From Dyadobacter chenwenxiniae (GTDB lineage: Bacteria > Bacteroidota > Bacteroidia > Cytophagales > Spirosomataceae), in NCBI RefSeq assembly GCF_022869785.1, contig NZ_CP094997.1:5332001-5396000 (forward strand): a stretch of DNA of 64,000 nucleotides, read 5' to 3'. The notes under the pieces were generated by a model. That model saw nothing but the letters and a program-made list of their open reading frames with translations. It did not search any database and was not told the DNA's origin. The position numbers and the translations under genes were made by a program. The number at the start of each line of letters is the position of its first letter. Position 1 is the first letter of the stretch. Positions 1-8,903 of the stretch are shown in pieces.

Positions 1-65
1 AGCATGTTATGGTGATTCATCCATTTTTGATTAAGTTTGCAGGCTCAGTAATAAAGGCTAAGGAT

Positions 66-635
66 ATGATGCTGAAAAAGAATTTTTTATGGGCTCTTCA
101 TCTTTTCATCATCCTTCTTTCAGGTTGCAGCAAAAAGTCTGTTGTAAGCTCTTCCAGTTCGGAATACAAAGAAGATTTGTCTTCGGTGAGACCTCGTTTC
201 GACTATGTTGAACCGACAGTTACCGAAAAAGCTGCCCCGGTAAGCACCCCCAAAACCAATACAGCGCCAAAGGGAAATGCAGACAAGCCGTTGTATGTCA
301 ACAAACGATTGGAAACGGTGCTGGATACATTAGCAAAGCACAATAAATCAATTCGTTATGCCAACGGCTTCCGGATCCAGATCTATGTGGGCAATGTAAG
401 GCAAGAAGCGGACGATGCGAAAAGTTACGTTTACGGGGCTTTCCCGGACCTTAATCCCTACGTTTCCTATACGCAACCGACTTACCGCGTAAAAGTGGGC
501 GACTTTATGTATCGCACTGATGCAGAGCAATATCTGGAACTCATCCGCGAACGGTATTCCTCAGCAGTGATCCTGGCAGACCGTGTCGACATCAAGCGGA
601 GCCTCCTGGTAAACCCTACTGCCGAAAGCAATTAG
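66..635 (+). CDS. SPOR-domain lipoprotein
   Basis: The product is a 189-residue putative lipoprotein with a C-terminal SPOR-like domain, expected to bind denuded peptidoglycan at division sites. From the ATG at 66 the protein starts with a short basic stretch (MMLKKN), a hydrophobic helix and a lipobox LLSGC, so it should be lipidated and exported. A low-complexity Ser/Pro/Thr linker follows. The last ~80 residues carry the SPOR pattern: GFRIQIYVG, then an YRVKVGDF-type strand and RTDAEQYLELI. An in-frame ATG at 9 would put 19 extra residues ahead of the signal sequence, so 66 (or 69) is preferred. The gene lies 58 bases before the broken gmd and could be co-transcribed with it. Family assignment is fairly sure; the exact role is inferred. 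Confidence 0.8.
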   Translation: MMLKKNFLWALHLFIILLSGCSKKSVVSSSSSEYKEDLSSVRPRFDYVEPTVTEKAAPVSTPKTNTAPKGNADKPLYVNKRLETVLDTLAKHNKSIRYANGFRIQIYVGNVRQEADDAKSYVYGAFPDLNPYVSYTQPTYRVKVGDFMYRTDAEQYLELIRERYSSAVILADRVDIKRSLLVNPTAESN

Positions 636-693
636 GATTTGATTGTTTCTAACTTTTTAACCCGGATATTATTTTATCCATATATACATACTA

Positions 694-1802
694 ATGAAAA
701 TAGCCTTAATTACCGGAATCACCGGACAGGACGGTGCTTACCTGGCTGAACTCCTTTTAAGCAAAGGATACGAGGTGCATGGAATAAAGCGTCGCAGTTC
801 GTTATTTAACACGCAGCGTATTGACCATATTTATGAGGATCCGCACGAAAAAAAATGTGAGGTTCAAACTGCATTATGGTGATCTGAGCGATTCTACCAA
901 CATTATTCGCATCATTCAGGAAGTGCAACCTGATGAAATTTACAATTTAGGTGCCATGTCTCACGTTCAGGTGAGCTTTGAAGAGCCTGAGTACACGGCC
1001 AATGTGGACGGGATTGGAACATTGCGTATCCTGGAAGCAGTTCGCCTTTTGGGTTTAACTAAAAAAACTCTACCAGGCTTCAACATCTGAGCTTTACGGT
1101 TTGGTGCAGCAGGTTCCTCAGTCTGAGACTACCCCATTTTACCCCCGCTCCCCTTATGCAGTTGCCAAGCTTTACGGTTACTGGATCACAGTCAATTACC
1201 GTGAAGCATATGATATGTTTGCGGTGAACGGAATTCTTTTCAACCACGAATCTCCATTAAGAGGAGAGACATTCGTAACCCGTAAAATCACTCGCGCAGT
1301 TGCCCGGATCGCTTTGGGGTTGCAGGATAAAGTTTATCTGGGAAATCTGGACGCACAGCGCGACTGGGGACACGCAAAAGATTTCGTGGAAGCAATGTGG
1401 TTGATTCTTCAGCAGGAAGTTGCTGAGGATTTTGTGATCGCGACCGGGATAACGACACGCATCCGTGATTTTGTAAGAATGGCTTTTGCCGAAGTAGGCA
1501 TCGAAGTTGATTTCAGCGGTGAAGGCGAGCATGAAATCGCGAAAGTGACTAAATGCAACAATCCTGATTTCCAGGTAGAAATTGGAAAAGAGGTAGTTGC
1601 TGTCGATCCGAGATATTTCCGTCCGACCGAGGTGGAGCTTTTGATCGGTGATCCTACCAAATCTATGACGAAACTGGGCTGGAAACCTAAATATGACTTG
1701 AAAGCATTGGTTAATGATATGGTTGCAGCCGATGTATTGCTCTTCAAGAAAGACAGGCTTTTGGAAAGCAGCGGACACCGTGTTCCAAATTACTACGAAT
1801 AA
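694..1802 (+). pseudogene. gmd: GDP-mannose 4,6-dehydratase, two frameshifts
   Basis: GDP-mannose 4,6-dehydratase is an NADP-dependent extended SDR that makes GDP-4-keto-6-deoxymannose for fucose or perosamine-type surface sugars. Three consecutive reading frames together give a full-length Gmd. The first has TGITGQDGAYLAELLL (residues 7-22), the second YGDLSDSTNI and YNLGAMSHVQVSFE, the third TTPFYPRSPYAVAKLYGYW (Tyr-x3-Lys), NHESP, TRKITRA, DWGHAKDF and VDPRYFRP. The first break fits one extra A in the A8 run at 848-855. The second, near 1067-1071, lacks about five bases: a KKT codon series runs into YQASTSELYG without the expected Arg-Phe. The rest is well conserved, which suggests recent decay or sequence error. 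As written it makes no intact enzyme. Confidence 0.88.
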
Positions 1803-1817
1803 CATACAGCATTGCTG

Positions 1818-1862
1818 AAAAAGAAGAACCCCGAAGGAAATCCTCCGGGGTTCTTCTTTTTA
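1818..1862. terminator. Bidirectional terminator, gmd / thioredoxin gene
   Basis: A strong hairpin has stem arms AAGAAGAACCCCG and CGGGGTTCTTCTT around a short loop, with a T run on the plus strand and an A run on the minus side. It lies between the convergent gmd remnant and the thioredoxin-like gene and can serve both. Confidence 0.85.
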
Positions 1863-1880
1863 TATCGCTTCGCTCAAAAA

Positions 1881-2360
1881 TCAGATCGCCTTAGGAGATT
1901 TCTTTTGAACGGATTTTGCAAGTTCGATCAATTTTTCAGGCGTTTGGTAACCAATCACCTGCTTTACGACTTTTCCTTTTGCATCAATAAAAAACAATGT
2001 TGGATATGCTTCCAATGGATATTTGCCAGCAAGTTTCAATCCTTCGCCACTTTCCATATCATATTTAACATTGATAAAATCTTTGTTAAAAACCGCTGCG
2101 ACGTCGTCACGCGTGAAAACATTTTTCTGCATCATTTTGCAAGGGCCGCACCACGTGGTGTAAGCATCGAAAAATATGATCTTGTTTTCAGCTTTTGCTT
2201 TTTTCAGGATTTCTGCCCATTTGGCTTCAGTGAACTGGATTCCCTTTTCTTCTGCTTTGGTTTCCTTCTTATCTCCGTCTGGCTTGTTTGCCGCGATGGC
2301 CACTGCAAATGTCAAAGTAAGGATTGCAATGAGAAAGGATAGTTTTTTAAGACTTTTCAT
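1881..2360 (-). CDS. Exported thioredoxin-like protein
   Basis: A 159-residue thioredoxin-fold protein. The N-terminus (MKSLKKLSFLIAIL..., ending about residue 24) looks like a Sec signal peptide, so it should act in the periplasm. A charged Lys/Glu linker runs to about residue 40, followed by a thioredoxin domain with the redox motif WCGPC at residues 70-74 and the cis-Pro region AYPTLFF. This layout is typical of Bacteroidota thioredoxin-family/DUF255-like proteins that reduce periplasmic disulfides or serve cytochrome maturation; the partner is unknown. It is a single gene, divergent from engB and separated from it by 155 bases. The start is supported by the signal peptide. Confidence 0.85.
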   Translation of the reverse strand: MKSLKKLSFLIAILTLTFAVAIAANKPDGDKKETKAEEKGIQFTEAKWAEILKKAKAENKIIFFDAYTTWCGPCKMMQKNVFTRDDVAAVFNKDFINVKYDMESGEGLKLAGKYPLEAYPTLFFIDAKGKVVKQVIGYQTPEKLIELAKSVQKKSPKAI

Positions 2361-2515
2361 CTTTATTGATTTAGTTATGGTTTCAACTCTTTAACAACGA
2401 AAATACCCTATTCATTTATTTTATCCAATCACCTTTACGGAGTATGCCACCAGAGCATTCGAGGTTAGTAAAGAAAGAAAAAGTAACTTCGCACTATTAT
2501 TAACGTCAAAAAAGC
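2361..2515. promoter_or_regulatory. Divergent intergenic region, thioredoxin / engB
   Basis: This 155-base AT-rich region must hold promoters for both neighbours. On the plus strand TAACTTCGC at about 2481-2489 resembles the Bacteroidota -7 element (TAnnTTTG) with one mismatch, about 30 bases before engB. No clear operator was seen. Confidence 0.35.
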
Positions 2516-3124
2516 ATGAAAGTTCAGGAAGCAAGATACGTAATGAGTAACTCGGATTATCAGAAATGTCCTGACCCGGTTTTGCCTGAATATGCGTTCA
2601 TCGGGCGCTCCAATGTTGGTAAATCTTCATTAATTAACATGTTGACCGGAAAGAAAGGCCTTGCGAAAACTTCGCAGCAACCCGGTAAAACACAGCTCAT
2701 TAACCACTATTTTATCAACGAATCCTGGTATCTGGTCGATTTGCCGGGTTATGGTTATGCCAAAGTGAGCAAAGTTGAGCGCGAGAAGTGGGAAAAAATG
2801 ATCGGCGATTATCTGCACAACCGCGAAAACCTGATCTGCACATTCGTACTGATCGACATTCGGCACAGCGCACTCCCGGTTGATCTTGAATTCATGGCCG
2901 GTCTGGGTGAAGCCGGCATTCCTTTTCACATTATTTTCACAAAAGCCGATAAGCTGAAACCGACGCAGGCGATCAACCAAATGGAGGCATATAAAGAAAA
3001 GCTGGCTGAAATGTGGGAAGAAGTGCCGCCGATGTTCATTACGTCGGCAGAAAAAAACGAAGGCCGCGATCCCATTATGGAGACAATAGAAACTTATAAT
3101 CAGACGTTTGAAAGGACAAAGTAA
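2516..3124 (+). CDS. engB: Ribosome biogenesis GTPase EngB/YsxC
   Basis: This is a 202-residue TrmE-Era-EngA-EngB-Septin-type GTPase, needed for late assembly of the large ribosomal subunit. The G1 P-loop is GRSNVGKS (residues 30-37), G3 is DLPGYG (75-80), and G4 is TKAD (142-145); G5 is near ITSAEKNEG. The length is normal for the family. The short N-terminal segment before the P-loop matches bacterial EngB. It is probably a single-gene unit; the DUF5606 gene begins 106 bases later. Confidence 0.95.
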   Translation: MKVQEARYVMSNSDYQKCPDPVLPEYAFIGRSNVGKSSLINMLTGKKGLAKTSQQPGKTQLINHYFINESWYLVDLPGYGYAKVSKVEREKWEKMIGDYLHNRENLICTFVLIDIRHSALPVDLEFMAGLGEAGIPFHIIFTKADKLKPTQAINQMEAYKEKLAEMWEEVPPMFITSAEKNEGRDPIMETIETYNQTFERTK

Positions 3125-3230
3125 AGCAAAGGTTGTTTAGCGCTCAATCTTTCCGTTATTTTGCGCAAAATTGAATTGGTCATCGCATTCAACATAACAT
3201 TATTAAGATATAACTAATTAGTAAGAAAGG

Positions 3231-3752
3231 ATGAGTGAAAAAGTAGAGTCAACAGGAATGGATTTGTTGAAAGAGATAGCGAATGTTTCAGGAAAAGGCG
3301 GATTGTTTCGTATTCTTAAACCTAGCCGCGCAGGCGTCATCGTAGAAAGTTTGGATGAAAAGCGCGAAAAAACGTTGATCGGGCCAACTGCGCGTGTTTC
3401 TGTTTTGAAAGACGTTTCTATTTTTACAGACGGAGAGGAAGAATCAGTGCCTTTGGCAGACGTTTTCCTGAAAATTCATGAAGCGCATGGAGAAGAAGTG
3501 ACTTTGCAGCCAAAAACAGCATCAGACAAAGAGCTGATCGAATTTTTGGATAAAATTCTCCCGGAATTTGACAGGTCGAAAGTTTACGTTTCTGACATTA
3601 AGAAAATCATTACCTGGTATAACTTATTGTCTAAATATACACCCGAGCTGTTTGTAGCCGCACCAGAAGAAGCGGAAGCAGAAGAAGCCCCGGAAGTGGT
3701 TGCAGAACAGGTTGCCGAAACTCCTGAGAAAGAAAAAAAGAGCAAAAAATAA
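3231..3752 (+). CDS. DUF5606 family protein
   Basis: A 173-residue cytoplasmic protein that I recognise as DUF5606, a Bacteroidota family of unknown function. The N-terminal ~55 residues (SGKGGLFRILKPSRAGVIVESLD...) resemble a small SH3-like beta fold. A helical region follows, with FLDKILPEFDRSKVYVSDIKK. The last ~30 residues are very rich in Glu, Ala and Lys (EEAEAEEAPE), probably a disordered tail. There is no signal peptide or membrane segment. A terminator hairpin follows directly. The function is unknown. Confidence 0.75.
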   Translation: MSEKVESTGMDLLKEIANVSGKGGLFRILKPSRAGVIVESLDEKREKTLIGPTARVSVLKDVSIFTDGEEESVPLADVFLKIHEAHGEEVTLQPKTASDKELIEFLDKILPEFDRSKVYVSDIKKIITWYNLLSKYTPELFVAAPEEAEAEEAPEVVAEQVAETPEKEKKSKK

Positions 3753-3776
3753 TCTCAGTTTATAGATCATTGCATA

Positions 3777-3810
3777 AACCCTGTCACTACGACGGGGTTT
3801 TTACTTTTTA
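3777..3810 (+). terminator. Rho-independent terminator after DUF5606 gene
   Basis: Hairpin arms AAACCCTGTC and GACGGGGTTT (one G-T pair) surround a five-base loop and are followed by TTTACTTTTT. It sits between the DUF5606 gene and deoC, so deoC probably has its own promoter or relies on read-through. Confidence 0.75.
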
Positions 3811-3831
3811 AACTTATTGCCTTCCTGATTT

Positions 3832-4491
3832 ATGACATCCCTGTCCGCCTACATCGATCATACTTTACTCGCTGCCAATGCAAGTGAAACCCAGATACGG
3901 AAATTGTGTGAAGAGGCCTGGATCCATCAATTTAAGGCAGTCTGCGTTGCCCCTGCTTATGTTGCTTATACAGCAGAAATGCTCGAATTCTGTCCGGTAA
4001 AGATCGAAATCGCAACCGTTGTGGGCTTTCCTTTTGGTTACTCTACGGCAGCAACCAAGATTTTCGAAGCGAATAATGCATTGGAAAACGGTGCCACTGA
4101 GTTGGATGTAGTGATGAACATTGCACAATTTAAATCCATGGCCTATCTCAGCGTTCGTGAAGAACTGAGCCAAATCGCAGCCCTTGCACACGAGCGGAAT
4201 GCAATGATTAAAGTGATCATTGAAACGGCCTATCTCGATTCATTTGACATTTACACGGCCTGTGAAATCTGTGCTGAATCGAATGCGGATTTTGTAAAAA
4301 CCTCCACCGGTTTCGGACCACAAGGCGCTGATGCTGACATTGTTCGAAAAATGCGTTCGATCCTTCCGCCCCATGTCAAAATTAAAGCATCGGGTGGGAT
4401 AAAAACCAGGGAACAGGCCATTGCTATGATCGACGCGGGCGCTGAGCGCATCGGGACATCTGCGGGCGTCACCATTGTCAGCGCAGTGTGA
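3832..4491 (+). CDS. deoC: Deoxyribose-phosphate aldolase
   Basis: DeoC cleaves 2-deoxyribose 5-phosphate to glyceraldehyde 3-phosphate and acetaldehyde in deoxynucleoside catabolism. The 219-residue class I aldolase has the expected active site: Schiff-base Lys156 in FVKTSTGFG, the second Lys185 in KIKASGGI, and Asp92 in ELDVVMN. ATVVGFPFGYS and the phosphate-binding GAERIGTSAG are also intact. The stop overlaps the GTG start of the next glycosyltransferase by three bases (GTGA), so the two genes are probably translationally coupled. No other deo genes are nearby. Confidence 0.94.
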   Translation: MTSLSAYIDHTLLAANASETQIRKLCEEAWIHQFKAVCVAPAYVAYTAEMLEFCPVKIEIATVVGFPFGYSTAATKIFEANNALENGATELDVVMNIAQFKSMAYLSVREELSQIAALAHERNAMIKVIIETAYLDSFDIYTACEICAESNADFVKTSTGFGPQGADADIVRKMRSILPPHVKIKASGGIKTREQAIAMIDAGAERIGTSAGVTIVSAV

Positions 4492-5609
4492 AACGGCGTG
4501 TCCTCCTTGTCAGCACCGTTCATCCGGCAACCGATCCTAGGATTTTTTACAAAATCGCGCCTTCGCTCGCAAAGGAATATGACGTGTTTTGCGCGCTTCC
4601 AAATGCGAAGCCTGTTACAGCAGAGAATACATGCACCATGATCCGGCTTCCTGAGTTTCAAAGTCTGTGTCTCCGACTGCTCTTTTCACACATTGTTGTC
4701 TTATGGAAATGCCTGCGTATCCAGCCGGATCTGGTTCACATTTTCGTCCCGGAGCTGATTCCTGTTGCATTTATATTCAAATGCTTTGGGGCAAAAGTGA
4801 TTTACGAGGTCCAGGAAAATTTATTCAAGAAATTCAGCATCAAGACTTACAACAATGCCTGGATTTTTCGGAAGCTTTTCAGATTGTTTGACCATTGGGC
4901 GAGAAGAAATTTTTCGCTGATTTTCACTGAAGACGCCTATTTGATTGAGTATGATAAACTGGCTTACCCGTCCGCAACCGTCCGCAACTTTGCACTTCCT
5001 TCATTTATAGACAGATATCGGGCGGACATACCATTAACCAGCACCAGTCCCGAGATTATTTACATAGGAGTTGTTTCACTGGAACGATCTTTTGATGTTA
5101 TTGTAGTTGCTTTGGCAACATTGAAGAAAAGCTACCCAAATTTTAAAATGCATCTGTTTGGCAACGTGCGGATTGCCCGAGACAAAGTAGAAAAACTGCC
5201 AGGCTTCGATGAGATTGCGGAAAATCTGACTTTTTACGGTTATACAGATCAGCAAAAAGTCTTGGGATATGCCAGTAATGCGATTGCAGGAATTGCCCTT
5301 TTGAAGCCCGTCGCCGATTATCCGGAGTCTTACACAACCAAACTGTTTGAATATATGTCCTTGAAAGTGCCGGTTATTACATCAGATTTCCCATTATACA
5401 AAAATGTGGTCGAACAATCGGAATGTGGTTTTTGTATTTCACCATATAACGCCGATTTGCTGTCAGAAAAGCTGCAATGGCTGATTGAAAATCCGGAAGA
5501 GCGTTTGAGAATGGGCATTAACGGCCGGGAATCGGTTGAAAAAATGTACAGCTGGACGTCCGAGGAAGGCACGCTTTTGTCATTTTACCGGAGTTTGCTT
5601 AAAAATTAG
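4488..5609 (+). CDS. GT4-like family glycosyltransferase
   Basis: A 373-residue glycosyltransferase, group 1 type (GT-B fold), with no signal peptide. The N-terminal half has RRVLLVSTVHPATDPRIFYK, typical of the acceptor-side Rossmann domain. The C-terminal half has YIGVVSLERSFDVIV, LFGNV and the donor-binding region TTKLFEYMSLKVPVITS, whose Glu is the usual nucleotide-sugar contact. A 3' helix-rich end (NPEERLRMGINGRE) is typical. The start is a GTG overlapping the deoC stop; no ATG lies near. Sugar and acceptor cannot be told from sequence; a role in polysaccharide or glycan synthesis is inferred. Confidence 0.85.
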   Translation: MKRRVLLVSTVHPATDPRIFYKIAPSLAKEYDVFCALPNAKPVTAENTCTMIRLPEFQSLCLRLLFSHIVVLWKCLRIQPDLVHIFVPELIPVAFIFKCFGAKVIYEVQENLFKKFSIKTYNNAWIFRKLFRLFDHWARRNFSLIFTEDAYLIEYDKLAYPSATVRNFALPSFIDRYRADIPLTSTSPEIIYIGVVSLERSFDVIVVALATLKKSYPNFKMHLFGNVRIARDKVEKLPGFDEIAENLTFYGYTDQQKVLGYASNAIAGIALLKPVADYPESYTTKLFEYMSLKVPVITSDFPLYKNVVEQSECGFCISPYNADLLSEKLQWLIENPEERLRMGINGRESVEKMYSWTSEEGTLLSFYRSLLKN

Positions 5610-5753
5610 AGTTGTTTCAGCAAATTTTATTAGATAATATAATTTTATAAACTTATTATTGAATTGTTCAAATATTAAGTACTACGATTTCTACGAAATA
5701 TTTAACTTTCGGAATTAAAAAGAATCGTAGCTTGCGAAGTCAACTTCTCAATC
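5610..5753. promoter_or_regulatory. AT-rich leader upstream of FabH-like gene
   Basis: These 144 bases are very AT-rich. An inverted repeat, CTACGATT at 5682-5689 and AATCGTAG at 5723-5730, has a 33-base spacer. TAACTTTC at about 5703 is one base from the TAnnTTTG element. This could be the promoter of the downstream gene, but the support is weak. Confidence 0.3.
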
Positions 5754-6698
5754 ATGTATATTAATACAGTTAGTCATTATTTACCAAGCGAAGTTATTGG
5801 TAATGAATATTTTACAAATATTAACAATCTGTCCCATGAGTGGATTGTAGAACGCACAGGAATTTCAGAAAGACGTAAGGCTTCTCCGGAAGAAAATACT
5901 TCCACGATGGCTATGAAAGCGGTTGAGGCCTTACTTGAAAATATCCCTTACAGCAAAAATGAAATCGACCTGATTATCGGTGCCACTTATACACCTTATG
6001 ACACGATCGTTACATTAGCGCATGCAGTGCAGCACCAGCTTCAAATTCCGGACATTCCGGTTGTCAGCATCTCTTCTGCTTGTTCTTCGTTACTGAATGC
6101 TATTGAGATTGTTGAAGGCTATTTCGCATTAGGCAAAGCTTCGAAGGCTGTGGTTGTGGTTTCGGATCATAACACAGCCTATTATAATGAAATGGACACC
6201 GTTTCAGGCCATTTGTGGGGAGACGGCGCTTCGGCACTTCTGATTTCCAAAGAACGCCAGACGGATTCTGATATGGAGATTAAAAACCTCATTACCGGCG
6301 GCGCGGCAACAAGCGGAAAAGCCATTGAAGCCGTTGTTTTACGGCCCAATGACCGGGGCGTGATCATGCCTTACGGTCGGGATGTGTTCCAGAATGCCTG
6401 CCAGTATATGCCCAAGGTAAGCCAGCAGGTTTTGCAGGCTTGCGGACTTACGATCGACGACCTGGATTATCTGATCCCACATCAGGCCAATCACCGCATT
6501 AGCCTTAATGTGATCAACACGTTAGGAATTCCAGTTGAAAAGTTGATTTCTAACATTCAATATTTAGGAAATACTGGTTGCGCTGGTTGCGCGATTGCAT
6601 TGTCGGAAAATAAAGACAAATTCAAGAAGGGTGATAACATTGTAATTACTGTTTTCGGTGGCGGCTATTCCTACGGAGCCATGCTGATCACGGTCTGA
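5754..6698 (+). CDS. 3-oxoacyl-ACP synthase III (FabH-like)
   Basis: A thiolase-fold ketoacyl synthase III, 314 residues, which would condense an acyl-CoA or acyl-ACP starter with malonyl-ACP. The catalytic triad is present: Cys110 in SSACSS, His243 in IPHQAN, and Asn273 in YLGNTGCAG. The N-terminus YLPSEVIGNEYF and ERTGISERR are typical of FabH. It sits alone, away from other fab genes; acpP-fabF is at 43.7-45.2 kb. It may therefore be an accessory KAS III with a special starter rather than the main FabH. A strong terminator follows. Confidence 0.88.
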   Translation: MYINTVSHYLPSEVIGNEYFTNINNLSHEWIVERTGISERRKASPEENTSTMAMKAVEALLENIPYSKNEIDLIIGATYTPYDTIVTLAHAVQHQLQIPDIPVVSISSACSSLLNAIEIVEGYFALGKASKAVVVVSDHNTAYYNEMDTVSGHLWGDGASALLISKERQTDSDMEIKNLITGGAATSGKAIEAVVLRPNDRGVIMPYGRDVFQNACQYMPKVSQQVLQACGLTIDDLDYLIPHQANHRISLNVINTLGIPVEKLISNIQYLGNTGCAGCAIALSENKDKFKKGDNIVITVFGGGYSYGAMLITV

Positions 6699-6713
6699 TA
6701 TTTGTTTATAAAA

Positions 6714-6758
6714 ACACAAAAAAGGCCCGCATTGGTGAAATGCGGGCCTTTTTTGTGT
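6714..6758. terminator. Bidirectional terminator, FabH-like / M1 peptidase
   Basis: A near-perfect stem of about 20 base pairs (core AAGGCCCGCATT / AATGCGGGCCTT, with A and T tracts inside the arms) and a five- to six-base loop. It separates two convergent genes and works on both strands. Confidence 0.9.
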
Positions 6759-6771
6759 CTGCTATCAGTCT

Positions 6772-8766
6772 TTAATTCACCTCTGGTTCTGAGAACATTG
6801 TCGGTTTCCAGACATTGTTTTCAGGATTGATATCTGGCAGATTATGCTCCGGATCAATGGTTACCGAACGAATTGGCTGTTGCGTCGCTGCCTTAAAAGT
6901 CCAGCTTCCGCCGCGCTGCCAGATTTCAACCGGTAATTCAACACGCGTTTTTTTGCCGCTCACCTCTTCAATGTCAATTTTAGCCGGCATAGCCCATTGA
7001 TCCAGGTTTTCAATCGTAATGAAGGAACCTTTCTGCGGGTTTTGCTCAACATAAGTTACACCTTTAACGCCTTGATCGAGCTTATAATTTTCAAAGAACC
7101 ATCCTTTCCAGAACCAGCCAAGATCCTCCCCAGCAGCATCTTCCATCGTCCGGAAAAAATCGTAAGGAGTTGGATGCTTAAAAGCCCAGCGCTGAACATA
7201 CAAATGGAAAGCATAGTCAAAACGCTCTTTGCCCAAAACTTGCTCGCGCAACATTTTCAAACCGAGAGCAGGCTTATAGTAAGCTTCCCAGCCCAGGTTC
7301 ACAGCTTGCACAACGTCCGGAATAGTCATAATCGGATCCGCTTTCGGACGGAAGATAATAGGCGCAAGACGCTGCAAATCATTCATTTGCGTGCTTTTGT
7401 ACTCGCCATTGTTAAAATTATCGGCAGACAGGAAGTTGATGAATGTGTTAAAACCTTCGTCCATCCACGCATATTTACGTTCGTTGTTACCTACGATCAT
7501 CGGGAACCAGTTATGCCCAAACTCATGATCGGTTACGCCCCAAAGATCATCCTTACGACTTTTGCTGCTGCAAAAAACGATTCCCGGATATTCCATTCCA
7601 CCAACAATTCCGGCAACATTAGTCGCCACCGGGTAAGTGTATTCATGCACATAACCTGAATAAAACTCGATGCAGCCCTTCACATATTCGGTTGAGCGGC
7701 CCCAGCCATCCAATCCACCGTCTTCTGCCGGGTAAACCGACTGTGCCAATGCAGTTTTACCTTTCGGCAAATTCATTTTTGCCGCATCCCAAACAAATGC
7801 TTTTGAAGTTGCCCAGGCGATATCTCGCGCTTGCAGGCAGCGGAAACGCCACGTAAGCGCGCCCGATTGTTTTGGTCTTGACGCGGGATTGGTAACCTCT
7901 TCGGCACTACGGATCATTACAGTCTGATCGCTTTTTGCGGCATCAGCCAGTCTTTTTCTCTGCTCCGCTGTAAGCACTTCGCCCGGGTTCAGCAATTCGC
8001 CGGAGCCCACCACAATGTGGTCCCAGGGCACAGTAACATTATATTCGAAATCGCCATATTCCAGGTAAAACTCGCCTGCGCCCAGGTAAGGGAGTAAATT
8101 CCAGCCTTCAATGTCGTCAAACACGGCCACACGCGGATACCATTGCGCCATCTCGTAAACAATGCCGTTTTTGGTTTCCAATGTTCCCATCCGATCCGAT
8201 CCATACTCAGGGATTTTGAATGAATAAGCGATTTTAATTTTGATAACATCTCCATTCGGTTTCACAGGTGTTGCAAGCCTGATCTGCATGCGTGTATCTG
8301 TGATCTTATAATTAGCTTCAACAAAACCACCTTTTCCTTGTTGAACAGTTACCGTTTTAATGGAATCTCCTCCGCTGAAACCTGTATTACCAAACCGTCC
8401 TCCGGTTACCGGTGTCGTTTTTCCGCCTCTTGACTGGTCATTAAATGCATTTTGGTCGAGTTGTAGCCAGATAAAATCAAGTGCTTCGGGGCTGTTGTTT
8501 TTATAAGTCAGTTCGACGTCACCACTCACGGTTCCTTTCTCCTCTTCCAGGGCAACATTGATTTTGTAATCTGCACGGTTCTGCCAATATTTTGGTCCGG
8601 GCGAACCGCTGCCTGTACGGTATTCATTACCTGGCTGAAAATTAAATAATGGGTGAAAAAGCACGTGTGAGTCGTATTTCACCTTCTCCTGCTCTTGTGC
8701 GTGGGCATTAAAAAATCCAAGACCTGCCGTAAAGAACAAGCCCAGACGAAATATTGAAATTTTCAT
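6772..8766 (-). CDS. M1-family metallopeptidase, secreted
   Basis: A 664-residue gluzincin aminopeptidase-like protein. The N-terminal 23 residues form a signal peptide ending in AHA. A beta-rich M1 N-terminal domain follows, then the catalytic domain with GGMEYPG (389-395, the GAMEN-type exopeptidase motif), zinc motif HEFGH at 414-418 and the third ligand Glu437 in WMDEGFN. The length is shorter than ERAP-like M1 enzymes, and no C-terminal ARM-repeat domain is apparent. It probably degrades peptides in the periplasm or at the cell surface. It is a single gene, divergent from meaB. The C-terminus shows no clear T9SS domain. Confidence 0.9.
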   Translation of the reverse strand: MKISIFRLGLFFTAGLGFFNAHAQEQEKVKYDSHVLFHPLFNFQPGNEYRTGSGSPGPKYWQNRADYKINVALEEEKGTVSGDVELTYKNNSPEALDFIWLQLDQNAFNDQSRGGKTTPVTGGRFGNTGFSGGDSIKTVTVQQGKGGFVEANYKITDTRMQIRLATPVKPNGDVIKIKIAYSFKIPEYGSDRMGTLETKNGIVYEMAQWYPRVAVFDDIEGWNLLPYLGAGEFYLEYGDFEYNVTVPWDHIVVGSGELLNPGEVLTAEQRKRLADAAKSDQTVMIRSAEEVTNPASRPKQSGALTWRFRCLQARDIAWATSKAFVWDAAKMNLPKGKTALAQSVYPAEDGGLDGWGRSTEYVKGCIEFYSGYVHEYTYPVATNVAGIVGGMEYPGIVFCSSKSRKDDLWGVTDHEFGHNWFPMIVGNNERKYAWMDEGFNTFINFLSADNFNNGEYKSTQMNDLQRLAPIIFRPKADPIMTIPDVVQAVNLGWEAYYKPALGLKMLREQVLGKERFDYAFHLYVQRWAFKHPTPYDFFRTMEDAAGEDLGWFWKGWFFENYKLDQGVKGVTYVEQNPQKGSFITIENLDQWAMPAKIDIEEVSGKKTRVELPVEIWQRGGSWTFKAATQQPIRSVTIDPEHNLPDINPENNVWKPTMFSEPEVN

Positions 8767-8903
8767 TCTAATGATTATATATTAAAAACATGTGATTGTA
8801 AACGAGCAATATACGGCTTTTCGCCTTTTTTAATATAAAAAGTTTCATTTTTGCTAACCGGTAGTTACTTTAAAATATTTCCGGTTACATCTGATAATAA
8901 ACC

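Noticed and set aside
1257..1805. 182-residue minus-strand ORF
   Set aside because: It is antisense to the conserved 3' part of gmd, has no recognisable domain, and shows composition typical of shadow frames.
6997..7659. 220-residue plus-strand ORF
   Set aside because: It lies opposite the catalytic half of the M1 peptidase, whose motifs are intact; no domain is seen in the shadow.
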